From DAOVQB01 sp023128935 (GTDB lineage: Bacteria; Eisenbacteria; RBG-16-71-46; CAIMUX01; WJJG01), in NCBI GenBank assembly GCA_030628905.1, contig DAOVQB010000018.1, positions 1 through 40,147 of the forward strand: a DNA stretch of 40,147 nt, given 5' to 3'. Under the pieces are notes generated by a model, which had not been told where the DNA came from, made no database searches, and saw only the letters and a list, made by a program, of their open reading frames with translations. Numbering within the stretch: position 1 is the stretch's first letter; every line of letters begins with the position of its first letter. Position numbers and translations under genes: made by a program. Shown here piece by piece: positions 24,631-33,301 of the stretch.

Positions 24631-26325
24631 ATGCTTCATCTTGAGAAGCGTTCAGTCTTTCTTTGGACCTGCCTGGTTGTTTGGCTGGCTCTGGCGCTTC
24701 GCTATAATCCCATGATGATGCCGCTCTTCCACCTGGTTTCTTCCTGGCCGGCGCGCATTCTCATGGTGTTTCCCATATTGTGGATCAACTTGCTGTGGTT
24801 CTACGCCGTGTATCATACGCTCACTGTAATCACATCGGTGCTTTCCCGTCCGGTGCTGCGCCGACGACTTGGAGAGGACGCATGCTCCTCATGCCCGAAG
24901 GCCGCAATCCTCTACACCGTTTGCAATGATTTTTGTGCTGCGGCCGCATTATCTTGCGTCAAACAGCAATATGACAACTTCACTGTGTTTCTGTTGGATG
25001 ACAGCACGCTGGCAGATGAACGGGCGAAGGTTGATGCTTTTGCCAGAGCTCATGACCATTGCTGCGTTGTCATTCGGCGTCCTGATCGAAGAGGATTCAA
25101 GGCGGGAAACCTCAACCATGCGCTGAGCGGTGTCGCCGGGGGGAGCAAGTACTTCGCGATCGTCGATGCCGACGAGGTCCTGCCTGCGGATTTCCTGGTG
25201 CACACGGTCACCTGCTGTGAAGACAACCCGCAGCTAGGCTTCGTGCAAGCCAACCATCGGTTTCGTTCGCGCTTTGAATCAAGATTCGAACGGGACCTGA
25301 GCGACGGTGTGGACCTTCATTGGGGGTTGTCTCTACCGGCGCGCAACAGATTCGGCTTCGTGCTCTTCTATGGTCATGGGGCACTCATCAGAACGAGGGC
25401 GTGGCGAGAAGTGGGTGGCCTGCCTGAGATGGCGTGCGAGGACATCGCATTCACTACACGACTGAGGGAGTACGGGTACCATGGCGTGTTCCTCAAGACC
25501 CTTATCGCTTCAGAGGCGTTCCCAGCATCATACGAGGGTTTCTTGCGCCGGGAAATCCGCATCCTGAAAGGGACACTGCAGTTCCTGTTTGGCTCAGCCA
25601 GGTCATTCCTGCGAGCTGGCAACGTTTCCTCTGTAGAGAAGGCCGACATGCTGATATCGCTTGGCACCCTGTTTCTGCCAGTGGCATTCGTCGGATATCT
25701 CCTTCTGGCCAATGTAATCCTCCCGCTGCTCGTGGCGCATGAGAGCCTCGCTGGTTTCTGCGGCGTGCCGGTAGGATGGCGCTTGTTCCTGCAGAGTTTG
25801 GAACCGCTGGGAGCCGGTATTGAGGAACTATGGACATGGGACTTCTACTGCCTCACGGTGATGGCCATTGGAGCACCCCTGGTCTATCAGATTCACGCGC
25901 TGCGCAGATCCCCGCTCCGGTTCTGTCGGTATTTGTTCCAGTCGACAGCGGTGTTTCTCTCCATCATACCGTCCCTTTTCTGGGGTGCTGTGACATTCAT
26001 CATGACACGCCGTGTGAGTTTTACTGCGACGGGGGATCGGGCCCGGCGTGGGGCGCATAGCGGGAACCACAGTACTCATCTCGCTGTCGCGTTTGGACTG
26101 CTCTTTACACTAATGTCGTTGGCGACTGGCAATATCGCGCTGCTCACTATTGCCGCGTCATTCCTCTTGCACAGGGCGATATGTCGATACGGCTGGGAGA
26201 ATCCTGCAATTCGCATCTGCAGTTTTGTGCCATTTATTTTTCTGGTGGTTGTGTTTGGCGCGATTCCCGCGCTGAGCCTTGGTGTCATAGGGGTGCTGGC
26301 CTCAGTTGTACCCGCACATCACTAG
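24631..26325 (+). CDS. Processive family 2 glycosyltransferase (cellulose-synthase-like), inner membrane
   Basis: The protein has 564 residues from the ATG at 24631, which has AAGAGG seven bases upstream. An in-frame ATG at 24535 overlaps the HEAT stop but lacks a site. Two N-terminal membrane segments (FLWTCLVVWLALAL; ILMVFPILWINLLWFY) precede the GT2 domain at about residues 80-330: LLDDST, GFKAGNLNHAL, VDADE and EDIAFTTRL supply the three conserved Asp/Glu sites. The usual QxxRW motif is replaced by REIRILKG, which keeps Arg and Gly but not Gln and Trp. Five or more membrane helices follow. It would polymerise a polysaccharide from a nucleotide sugar and pass it through the membrane. The sugar cannot be told from sequence. 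Confidence 0.85.
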   Translation: MLHLEKRSVFLWTCLVVWLALALRYNPMMMPLFHLVSSWPARILMVFPILWINLLWFYAVYHTLTVITSVLSRPVLRRRLGEDACSSCPKAAILYTVCNDFCAAAALSCVKQQYDNFTVFLLDDSTLADERAKVDAFARAHDHCCVVIRRPDRRGFKAGNLNHALSGVAGGSKYFAIVDADEVLPADFLVHTVTCCEDNPQLGFVQANHRFRSRFESRFERDLSDGVDLHWGLSLPARNRFGFVLFYGHGALIRTRAWREVGGLPEMACEDIAFTTRLREYGYHGVFLKTLIASEAFPASYEGFLRREIRILKGTLQFLFGSARSFLRAGNVSSVEKADMLISLGTLFLPVAFVGYLLLANVILPLLVAHESLAGFCGVPVGWRLFLQSLEPLGAGIEELWTWDFYCLTVMAIGAPLVYQIHALRRSPLRFCRYLFQSTAVFLSIIPSLFWGAVTFIMTRRVSFTATGDRARRGAHSGNHSTHLAVAFGLLFTLMSLATGNIALLTIAASFLLHRAICRYGWENPAIRICSFVPFIFLVVVFGAIPALSLGVIGVLASVVPAHH

Positions 26326-26342
26326 GGCTCGGAGGCCTGTCA

Positions 26343-27425
26343 ATGAACTGGTGGAAAATTCAACTGGAGAAGTGGAATCGCTATCGTTTTATTGTGCTGT
26401 GGAGCAGTCTGATCCTGGTGGTGGCTTCATGTCAGTTCGTCGAGGCTCCCAATGATGCGGAACTGATCGTTGTCGGTCCGTATGGCTTTTCAGCTGAGGA
26501 TATTGAGGCTGCGGAGGCTGCGCTTGTATCCGCGTACGATGTCCTGGGCTTCCTGAGCATGGGAAACCCATATGGGTTCACGCAGACGGACATCGACTAC
26601 GCTGCGGAGCAGCTAGCTGAGGAAACGGAACGACGAGACGTGCTGCAGTATATGATGGATACTCGTGACTACAGACAACTCGAGGGATTCATCCCTAGCG
26701 CGAGTCAAATCCGGCAAGGTCTCAACTATTGGCGGAGCGAGAATGCACGCTTGGACGATGAGCATCTTCCGTATTGGCAGGGCCAACTTGCTCTCGCGGA
26801 TTCAAGCGGCTCAGCAGCCTGGAGTGCCCTCTGCGACCATTTCATGGCGAGTCTCGCGTTGCGGGCGGAATGGATCAACGGCCTGATTGATGGTTTGGAG
26901 AAGGATGATAGGCTGCGGCGTGCAAGCTTTGAGCATGCATCTGAAATCGTTGCTCGGAAGCTGAATGTGCAGGAAGCGGCAGTCAGCTACTACACGGATC
27001 TCGTTGAGGTGCTGGGTGAGGCAATCGAGTTGGAGGCGCCAAGTGTCGGAGAGATTTCATTTCTCATTGCCTCACCCGGGGACGCGGTTGCGGGGGTTGA
27101 GTACTGGACGAGAGAACGACTTAGGATAGAAGAAGAGGAGCAACCGTTTTGGGGGCAAGAGCTATCCCAAGCGCTGAGTAGCGACAACGCAGAGTGGCAG
27201 GCATTCTGTGGGCATATGCTGGCAAGCTCGGCGCTGAGCGATACACTTGCGCAGAAGATCGTACTTGATCTCGGTCTTGATAGCGCGCTGCCGGATTCTA
27301 TCTCAGCGGAACTGAAGCGGGGAATCATTGAGCGAAAGCGGGAGCTGATGGACTTTAAAGTCCGGTACTTCGAGGATCGGATCGAGGTTCTGCGCGAGGG
27401 AATGAGCGTGGGGCGACTGCGTTAA
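26343..27425 (+). CDS. Lipoprotein with an internal duplication, last gene of the polysaccharide operon
   Basis: The protein has 360 residues from the ATG at 26343, seven bases after GGAGG and 17 bp after the GT2 gene. The N-terminus is a signal peptide with a lipobox ending VVASC, so it should be lipid-anchored. The rest is mostly helical and acidic. Residues about 128-252 and 253-360 are copies of one module: NYWRSENARLDDEHLPYWQ against EYWTRERLRIEEEEQPFWG, then SALCDHFMASLAL against QAFCGHMLASSAL. Each copy has a single Cys at the same place. No family was recognised. Its place in the operon suggests a partner of the exporter or polymerase. Confidence 0.8.
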   Translation: MNWWKIQLEKWNRYRFIVLWSSLILVVASCQFVEAPNDAELIVVGPYGFSAEDIEAAEAALVSAYDVLGFLSMGNPYGFTQTDIDYAAEQLAEETERRDVLQYMMDTRDYRQLEGFIPSASQIRQGLNYWRSENARLDDEHLPYWQGQLALADSSGSAAWSALCDHFMASLALRAEWINGLIDGLEKDDRLRRASFEHASEIVARKLNVQEAAVSYYTDLVEVLGEAIELEAPSVGEISFLIASPGDAVAGVEYWTRERLRIEEEEQPFWGQELSQALSSDNAEWQAFCGHMLASSALSDTLAQKIVLDLGLDSALPDSISAELKRGIIERKRELMDFKVRYFEDRIEVLREGMSVGRLR

Positions 27426-27429
27426 GGTC

Positions 27430-27660
27430 CCTGAACGCCTCCGCTTGAGTATTCGTAGTGAGCCATACTTCAACTGCACCCATATCTACGGCAACGCCGA
27501 GGAAGACTGGGTGTAAGAGATCGCATACCAGCTCGGGGACGACAACAGCTTTACCGCCGATCCGCTGTTCTGTGACCTGTCGTCCGGCGACCTGATTCTC
27601 ACTGTCACTGGTCAGTCAAATGCGGCCAGTGCCCCTTCGATGACAGTGGAGTCCGGCTTC
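27430..27660 (+). pseudogene. Remnant of a secreted protein gene (left part), with an in-frame stop
   Basis: Read in the frame of 27466, the sequence gives YFNCTHIYGNAEEDWV, a TAA stop at 27514-27516, then EIAYQLGDDNSFTADPLFCD and SSGDLILTVTGQSNAASAPS. The pattern C-N-YGN-DW followed by FTADPLFCD and GDL-L is typical of beta-helix-like secreted proteins in Eisenbacteria-type genomes, which usually end in a FlgD/T9SS-type domain. No start codon with a binding site and no continuation were found, and the stop breaks the frame. The end of such a protein is found at 33302-33433, on the other side of the SNF2/SWIM block. The family is recalled from pattern, not searched. Confidence 0.6.
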
Positions 27661-27685
27661 GAAGCAGATGTGTGTCTTCGCCTCA

Positions 27686-28915
27686 TCAAGAGAGCCCCAG
27701 CTGCCGGCCGAGCACTTTGGTCACGAAGCGCTCGCCAAAGGTTTCCTTGGCCACGAGGTTGCGAATCCGCCCCAGGGTTTCATCCGCCAGTCCGGCGTTC
27801 TCAGCCGCTTTCACAGTGTATGAATGGGCATTCAGGACATCGAGGTCGGTGATCTCGTAGCCGTAGCCCGCTACCAGCCAGCGCAGCGCCGTCATGCCGG
27901 CCTTCACTGCAAACGAGGGGTTCTTCTCGGCGAAGTCGCGCGCGGCCCGTGTGAGCGTCTGCGGTGAGCACGGTGTTCGGTTGGCAAGCACGATAGCTTC
28001 GTCGAAGAGCTTCGCACTCTTTGCCGCCGCGAACCACTTCCCTTCCTCGCCGGGTGTTTGCTCGACGAGGTCCGCGAGAATCTCGGCGGGCTTCTTCTGG
28101 GGATACTTCTTCGCCACCGCGCGAAACCAGGCGAGATGGGTTCCGGCCCGGCTGGCGATGAGGCCGTAACGGTGATAGGCCTCGTCGACGTGTCCCGACG
28201 CCAGAAGGATCTCTTCGCCCGCCCGCGCGATGGCGATGGGGCTGTCGTTCAGGCCCCGGCCTTCCTCGGCGTAGCAGATCGCATCAGCTTGCCTGCCCAT
28301 GGCGGAAAGCGCTTTCACAGCGTATTGGCGATAGTGCCATGTCTTGTACGGCGCCATCTCGACCAGCTCGAGGATGTCTTCGTAGCGCTCGGCCACGAGC
28401 AAGGCGCTCAAGCAATTGGTCGTGCCCTTGAAGAATCCGCGCAGGTTCGGGTCCGGGCTCCAAGCCATCTTGCACGTGCCGATGAGGTCGTCGCCCCAAC
28501 GTGAGGCGACCTCCTTTGAGGCGCAGAGCTGACCCCAATAGTCACCGAGTAGCTCGATGTAGGGCATCGCGTCTTCTTGGTAGGCGTCCCAGAGCCGCTC
28601 CAGCAAAGCATCACGCTTCTTCGCATCGGCCGGAGCTTCGGCGATGATGGGCACAAGCGCAGCTATGGCGTTATTCACCGCGGTGCCGATGGCGCCGGAG
28701 GAGCTGTCGATGTGCTCGAGTGCGGGGGAGAGCTTCTCGAGAAACAGCACAGCGCCTTCGGCGGCCAGCACCTTGTCCTTACGGGCGACCTTCTTGATCT
28801 CGGAAATGGCTTCCTTGATACGCTTGATGGCGGGCTGAGATCTCCACCCAAACGCGTGCCTGCGAAAGCGCCGCCGGAACTCCCACTTGTGGGCTTTTGC
28901 CCTATTCTGAACCAT
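27686..28915 (-). CDS. Conserved helical-repeat protein of unknown function (DUF6880-like)
   Basis: The protein has 409 residues from an ATG at 28915 that follows AGGAG by five bases; a longer frame to 28975 is open but has no such site. It starts with a very basic segment (KWEFRRRFRRHAFGWRSQPA) and then is all-helical, with TPR-like pairs such as RYEDILELVEMAPYKTWHYR and GRQADAICYAEEGRGL. The closing motifs (ARDFAEKNPSFAVKAG, ALRWLVAGYGYEITD, ETFGERFVTKVLGRQLGL) are ones I associate with a conserved family, possibly DUF6880. No catalytic motif, signal peptide or membrane helix. It is read divergently from the SNF2 gene and shares its high G+C, so it belongs to the same block. The role is unknown; the basic N-terminus could bind nucleic acid. 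Confidence 0.75.
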   Translation of the reverse strand: MVQNRAKAHKWEFRRRFRRHAFGWRSQPAIKRIKEAISEIKKVARKDKVLAAEGAVLFLEKLSPALEHIDSSSGAIGTAVNNAIAALVPIIAEAPADAKKRDALLERLWDAYQEDAMPYIELLGDYWGQLCASKEVASRWGDDLIGTCKMAWSPDPNLRGFFKGTTNCLSALLVAERYEDILELVEMAPYKTWHYRQYAVKALSAMGRQADAICYAEEGRGLNDSPIAIARAGEEILLASGHVDEAYHRYGLIASRAGTHLAWFRAVAKKYPQKKPAEILADLVEQTPGEEGKWFAAAKSAKLFDEAIVLANRTPCSPQTLTRAARDFAEKNPSFAVKAGMTALRWLVAGYGYEITDLDVLNAHSYTVKAAENAGLADETLGRIRNLVAKETFGERFVTKVLGRQLGLS

Positions 28916-29298
28916 CACTTCTCCTGCAAATGCACGATGATCCATCTCACACGCCTCGACGACCCACCTGATCACCTTCCGCTACATGATAGGTCAACTT
29001 GCCGTCTGCGCAAGCGCATGTCATTGCCTCCTCCGCAGGCCGGAGAAGGGACCGCCGTCATCCACAAGGTTCGAGTCCCTCCTTCGGCATTGAGAACAGG
29101 GTGGAAGTGACGCTGTGGCATCCAATTGTTCAGAACGGACTTGGGTTTGACAAGATGCGATGCGGCATGGGAGATTTGGCCCGGATCGCTGCAGCATTCG
29201 GGGGCACTGCGGTATTCCGGATCGCTGTGGCATTACGGGGCTCTGTGGCATCGTAGGCCGCAGCGGTATTCTCGCGAGCTGGACTGGACTGAGTTCGG
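28916..29298. other. 383-bp divergent intergenic region with an 18-bp tandem repeat
   Basis: No gene is supported. The region separates the DUF6880-like gene (minus) and the SNF2 gene (plus) and must hold their promoters, though no clear -35/-10 pair was seen. A degenerate 18-bp repeat occupies 29185-29274 just upstream of the SNF2 gene. A short GGTTCGAGTCC at about 29068 resembles a tRNA T-loop but has no supporting stems. Confidence 0.5.
29185..29274. repeat. Five degenerate 18-bp tandem repeats upstream of the SNF2 gene
   Basis: The units begin at 29185, 29203, 29221, 29239 and 29257 and follow the pattern (atcg/ggc)-ctg-(c/t)-(a/g)-g-(c/t)-at-t. Units 1 and 3 start atcgctg and units 2 and 4 start ggcactg or ggctctg, so there is a 36-bp higher order. 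Eighteen bases is close to two helical turns minus three, so successive copies are not on the same helix face. Possibly a regulator-binding array; CRISPR is excluded because there are no spacers. Confidence 0.65.
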
Positions 29299-32037
29299 AT
29301 GAATCATAACCTGATCCTGACACCTTCGGGCCATCTGCTCCTCCGCGCGGAGGATGGGGATGGCCCGCCGCCGAACGCTTGGATGAAGCGCGTTGCGCGC
29401 GCCTTTGCCGCCTCTCAGTCGGCCGGGCTCTTCGCGCTCGCGGCAACCCGGCCCGAAGTGCCCCCCTCACGATCGTTGGTTTTCTGGCGCGAGTTTGCCG
29501 GCCGCTACCTCACCGCACGCTGCCGCACGCCCGCGGGCCAGAGGCTTGCCCCGGTCGAGCCGCCAACGCCTGCCGAGACGGCAACTCTGCTGCTGAGTGC
29601 CCCGCCCATGGAAGGCGGGGAATACTTGAGCGCCGAGTGCCTCACGAGCATCTGGCAGGAACTCGACGATTGGGTGGGGAGCGCGATCACCTCCGCGGGT
29701 GGGGGGCTGTCCGCGTGGCTGAAGCGGCAAGCACCCATGTGGCACCAGGTGGGGCGGGTGTGTTTCCATCTCGCGGAGAACAAGGACGACCCCGACTGTC
29801 CCTTCGCCTTCCTCGCCACCTACGCCCCGCGATTGTCAACGACGGGGCGGCTCCAGTATCAGCCCCTCAGCAGAGCGCTCGAGGAGAGCGCGGGCGCGCG
29901 CGACAACAAGACGCTCATCAAACTGCTCGCGCCCGTGCACGAGGCTTCCCAGCGCAGCGAATGGGTCAAGGATCTGATCGATTCGGGCGACCTATTCCAC
30001 CCGCTTGCCTGGACCCCGGAGGAGGCCTACGGATTTCTCAAGGCTGCGCCGCTGCTGGAGGAGAGCGGGCTGGTGGTGCGCTTTCCCGATTGGTGGCGGA
30101 AGCGCCCGCGGGCGCAGGTCAAGGTCACCATCGGTGAGAAGAAGCAGAATCGCCTGGATGCGGGTTCCCTGCTCGACTTCAATCTGGGGCTCGCCATCGG
30201 CGACCGCGAGTTCTCCCGCGATGAATGGCAGGCGATCCTGGATGCCGGAGCCGGACTGGTGCGCATCGACGGGCAATGGGTCGAGGTGGATCAGGCCAAG
30301 CTCACTGAGGCGCTCGAGCATTGGGAGCGGATCGAAGCCCAGGCCAAGGAGGGCGGGATCACCTTCGTGGAGGGGATGCGTTTGCTCGCCGGCGCCTCCC
30401 GTGACTTGGCGCCCGAGGAGACCGATGGCCGGGCCCTGCAAGACTGGTCCGTCGTGACCTCCGGCGACTGGTTCGCGCAGGTTCTGGCCACCCTGCGCGA
30501 TCCATCCGCGGTAGCCGCCGCCAAGCCGGGCCGGGCGCTGCACGGTACCTTGCGCCCCTACCAGGCGACCGGGCACCAGTGGCTCTGGTTCCTCACGCAA
30601 TTGGGGCTAGGTGCGTGTTTGGCGGACGACATGGGGCTTGGCAAGACGATTCAAGTGATCTCGCTCTTGCTGGCGATCAAGAAAGACCGGCGGGCAACGA
30701 AGTCCCAGCGAGCCGCTCCCGGCAAGAAGCGTTCGGCTGCCAGCGCTCCGCCGTCGTTGCTGGTCCTGCCGGCCTCGCTTCTGGCGAACTGGAAGGCGGA
30801 GATCACCCGCTTCGCGCCCTCCCTGACGACGCGCTTCGTGCACCCGTCTGAGAGCAGCCGAGATGAGCTTCATGCGATGGCCGAGGATCCCGGCCGCGCC
30901 TTCGCCGGTATCGACGCCGTGCTGACGACCTACGGCATGCTGGTGCGGCAGAAATGGTTGTCGGAGGCAAGGTGGCGCCTGGTCATCCTGGATGAGGCCC
31001 AGGCCATCAAGAACCCCGCGGCGCGGCAAACCAAGGCCGTGAAGAAACTCCAGTGTGACGCGCGTATCGCCCTCACCGGTACGCCGGTGGAGAACCGGCT
31101 TTCGGATTTGTGGTCGCTCTTCGACTTCCTGTGCCCGGGCTTGTTGGGCTCGGCCGCGAGGTTCAAGCGGTTCGTGAAGTCCCTGGAGGCCGGCGGAACG
31201 GACAGCTACGCGCCGCTGCGCAATCTGGTGCAACCCTACATCCTGCGACGACTCAAGACCGATCGTTCGATCATCACGGATCTTCCCGAGAAGACGGAAC
31301 TCAAGGCCTACTGCGGCTTGGTCCGTTCTCAGGCCGCCCTCTACGAACGTCAGGTGCGGCAACTGGCGCGTGCCTTGGAAACATTTGACGGCATCAAACG
31401 GCGGGGGCTGATCCTGTCGTACCTTCTGCGCTTCAAGCAGATCTGCAACCACCCCAGCCAGTTCCTGGGCGATGGGACCTATGCCCCCACCGATAGCGGC
31501 AAATTCGAGCGCTTGCGCGCGCTGTGCGAGGAGATCGCATCTCGCCAGGAGAAGGCGCTGATCTTCACGCAGTTTCGGGAGATGACCGGCCCCCTGGCAT
31601 CCTATCTGGGGGAGCTGTTCAACCGGGATGGATTGATCCTGCACGGCGGCGTGGCCGTGGGCAAGCGCAAGCGCCTGGTGGATACTTTCCAGCGGGAGGA
31701 CGGCCCGCCCTTCCTCGTGCTTTCCCTCAAGGCTGGGGGGACGGGGCTCAACCTCACGGCAGCCACCCACGTAATCCACTTCGATCGCTGGTGGAATCCA
31801 GCCGTGGAGAATCAGGCCACCGACCGTGCATTCCGGATCGGTCAGCAGCGGAATGTTCTGGTGCACAAGTTCATTTGCCGGGGTACGGTTGAAGAGAAGA
31901 TCGATCTCCTGATTGACGAGAAAACCGCGCTGGCCGGGAGCATTCTGAAGACCGATGGTGCCGCCACGCTCACCGAGATGGATAATGCGGAGTTGCTCCA
32001 GCTCGTATCGCTGGATGTAGACCGGGCGAGGATGTAG
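29299..32037 (+). CDS. SNF2-family DEAD/DEAH-box helicase-like ATPase
   Basis: The protein has 912 residues, a usual length for bacterial SNF2/HepA-type translocases. The N-terminal 410 residues are the poorly conserved helical region typical of the bacterial SNF2 group with DUF3670-like parts. The motor spans about 410-900: motif I DDMGLGKTIQ (about 445), motif II LDEAQAIKNP (about 565), motif III LTGTPVENRLSDLWSLFDFL, the C-terminal lobe IFTQFREM, and motifs V-VI SLKAGGTGLNLT and QATDRAFRIGQ. All ATPase residues are present. It would move along double-stranded DNA and remodel protein-DNA complexes. It lies 61 bp upstream of a SWIM-domain protein; SNF2-SWIM pairs are a common bacterial neighbourhood. 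The ribosome binding site is weak. The stop lies inside a 17-bp tandem repeat. Confidence 0.92.
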   Translation: MNHNLILTPSGHLLLRAEDGDGPPPNAWMKRVARAFAASQSAGLFALAATRPEVPPSRSLVFWREFAGRYLTARCRTPAGQRLAPVEPPTPAETATLLLSAPPMEGGEYLSAECLTSIWQELDDWVGSAITSAGGGLSAWLKRQAPMWHQVGRVCFHLAENKDDPDCPFAFLATYAPRLSTTGRLQYQPLSRALEESAGARDNKTLIKLLAPVHEASQRSEWVKDLIDSGDLFHPLAWTPEEAYGFLKAAPLLEESGLVVRFPDWWRKRPRAQVKVTIGEKKQNRLDAGSLLDFNLGLAIGDREFSRDEWQAILDAGAGLVRIDGQWVEVDQAKLTEALEHWERIEAQAKEGGITFVEGMRLLAGASRDLAPEETDGRALQDWSVVTSGDWFAQVLATLRDPSAVAAAKPGRALHGTLRPYQATGHQWLWFLTQLGLGACLADDMGLGKTIQVISLLLAIKKDRRATKSQRAAPGKKRSAASAPPSLLVLPASLLANWKAEITRFAPSLTTRFVHPSESSRDELHAMAEDPGRAFAGIDAVLTTYGMLVRQKWLSEARWRLVILDEAQAIKNPAARQTKAVKKLQCDARIALTGTPVENRLSDLWSLFDFLCPGLLGSAARFKRFVKSLEAGGTDSYAPLRNLVQPYILRRLKTDRSIITDLPEKTELKAYCGLVRSQAALYERQVRQLARALETFDGIKRRGLILSYLLRFKQICNHPSQFLGDGTYAPTDSGKFERLRALCEEIASRQEKALIFTQFREMTGPLASYLGELFNRDGLILHGGVAVGKRKRLVDTFQREDGPPFLVLSLKAGGTGLNLTAATHVIHFDRWWNPAVENQATDRAFRIGQQRNVLVHKFICRGTVEEKIDLLIDEKTALAGSILKTDGAATLTEMDNAELLQLVSLDVDRARM

Positions 32038-32076
32038 ACCGGGCGCTGATGTAGATCGGGCGCTGATGTAGTGGGG
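32015..32076. repeat. 17-bp tandem repeat across the stop codon of the SNF2 gene
   Basis: Three full copies start at 32015, 32032 and 32049 (atgtagaccgggcg followed by agg or ctg; the third copy has one change) and a partial copy starts at 32066. The SNF2 stop TAG is the tag in the second copy. Since 17 is not a multiple of three, copy-number change would shift the frame of the C-terminus, and each copy brings its own atg-tag. Confidence 0.85.
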
Positions 32077-32098
32077 ATTGTGGCAGAGGAGACGATGC

Positions 32099-33301
32099 AT
32101 GCGTGGATTTCGTTGGAGACCCTACGTTCCTGTACACGTTCGGCAGCAACGAGCGGCCCGTCGCGTAGATGCACTGCGCAAGAAGGGCAAGCAGATCGCG
32201 CCCGTCGAAATCGCCAGCCGTCAGATTGCCAGGACGTTTTGGGGACAGGCATGGTGCCAGCACCTGGAGAAGTTCAGCGACTACGCCAACCGCCTGCCAC
32301 GCGGGCGCACGTACGTGCGCAATGGGTCCGTGTGTCATCTCGAGATCCAAGAGGGCGTGGTGAATGCGATGGTCAGCGGAAACGCGCTTTACCATGTCAC
32401 CGTGGGCATGAAGAAGCTTCCAAAGAAGAAGTGGCGGGATATCACCCACCGCTGTGCCGGGCAGATCGGGTCCTTGCTGGAGCTGCTGCAGGGGAGGCTC
32501 TCTGACAGCGTCATGGAGGTCGTCACGGACCGGCGGGACGGTCTCTTTCCTCAACTCGGTGAGATGAGCTTGAAGTGCAGCTGCCCCGACTGGGCCACGA
32601 TGTGCAAGCACGTCGCGGCCGTGCTCTACGGCGTGGGGGCGCGTTTGGATGATCAACCCGAAATGCTCTTCCTCCTGCGGGGAGTGAAGCACGAGGAACT
32701 GGTCAGCGCGGGTGTGGGCCTGGTTGGCAAGGCAGCGCAGCGAGGAGCGGGCACCGGAGGCGGGCGGAGCAGGCGTCTCTCCGGCGACAAGATCTCCGAC
32801 GTCTTTGGCATCGAGATGGAGGTCGCGGACAGTGACGCGGGTGGTCGCAGCGCCAAGCCCGGCAGGTCCCCTGCCAAGGGCCGTGCCAAGGCTGGGAGGC
32901 CCAGTGTCAGCGGCGGGGCCAAGGCCGGCAAGCTTAGCGTCGACAAGCCCAAGGCGACGGCGAGCGCGAGAAGGCCTCGGGCGACGGCGAGCGTGAGAAG
33001 GCCTCGGGCGACGGTGGCCGCCAAGCCCGTTCGCCGCGGTGGAGACCACTGCAAACGCGGCACGCGAAGATCCGAAGTGCCGACTCCGGCCGGCAAGGAT
33101 GTTGGGGCCTTACGCCGGAAGTTCGCGATGACGCAAGGCGAGCTCGCCGCACTTCTGGGCATGAGCGTCGGCACGGTCGCCACCTGGGAGAGAAGCAAGG
33201 GGCGGCTGCGTTTGCAAGCGCGCTCCCTGGCTGCGTGGCTTCGGATCGCGGGACTCACACGCATCGGTGCTCGTAGAAGGCTCAACCGCCTGTCACGCTA
33301 G
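32099..33301 (+). CDS. SWIM zinc-finger protein with a basic repeat linker and a C-terminal XRE-like HTH
   Basis: The ATG at 32099 is preceded by AGAGGAG, giving 400 residues. The N-terminal half is the usual SWIM-family core with the zinc motif CSCPDWATMCKH (CxC-x6-CxH) near residue 160, followed by KHVAAVLYGVG. Residues about 215-325 form a Lys/Arg/Ala/Pro-rich linker resembling a histone H1-like tail, including a 9-residue repeat (ATASARRPR, ATASVRRPR). Residues about 335-400 are a Cro/C1-type helix-turn-helix (FAMTQGELAALLGMSVGTVATWERS). This gives three possible nucleic-acid-binding parts in one protein. It probably works with the upstream SNF2 ATPase in a DNA transaction. A sorting-domain remnant follows directly in the same frame after the TAG. 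Confidence 0.85.
   Translation: MRGFRWRPYVPVHVRQQRAARRVDALRKKGKQIAPVEIASRQIARTFWGQAWCQHLEKFSDYANRLPRGRTYVRNGSVCHLEIQEGVVNAMVSGNALYHVTVGMKKLPKKKWRDITHRCAGQIGSLLELLQGRLSDSVMEVVTDRRDGLFPQLGEMSLKCSCPDWATMCKHVAAVLYGVGARLDDQPEMLFLLRGVKHEELVSAGVGLVGKAAQRGAGTGGGRSRRLSGDKISDVFGIEMEVADSDAGGRSAKPGRSPAKGRAKAGRPSVSGGAKAGKLSVDKPKATASARRPRATASVRRPRATVAAKPVRRGGDHCKRGTRRSEVPTPAGKDVGALRRKFAMTQGELAALLGMSVGTVATWERSKGRLRLQARSLAAWLRIAGLTRIGARRRLNRLSR
32954..33019. repeat. 27-bp tandem repeat in the SWIM gene linker
   Basis: Two copies (32954-32980 and 32981-33007) differ at one base and a partial third begins at 33008. Each codes for nine residues of the type ATASxRRPR, so length changes keep the reading frame. 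The repeat lies in the basic linker between the SWIM and HTH parts. Confidence 0.8.

Noticed and set aside
28999..29092. tRNA-like stretch (GGTTCGAGTCC with TGCCG and CGGCA at the ends)
   Set aside because: The T-loop match and a five-base end pairing are present, but the T stem pairs at only three of five positions and there is no D-arm pattern or anticodon arm. It is probably chance.
29185..29274. CRISPR array
   Set aside because: The repeats are directly adjacent with no spacers, are only 18 bp and are degenerate; no cas gene is present.
30607..32100. 497-residue open frame on the minus strand
   Set aside because: It lies wholly opposite the SNF2 motor domain, has no recognisable motif, and reflects the high G+C of that gene.
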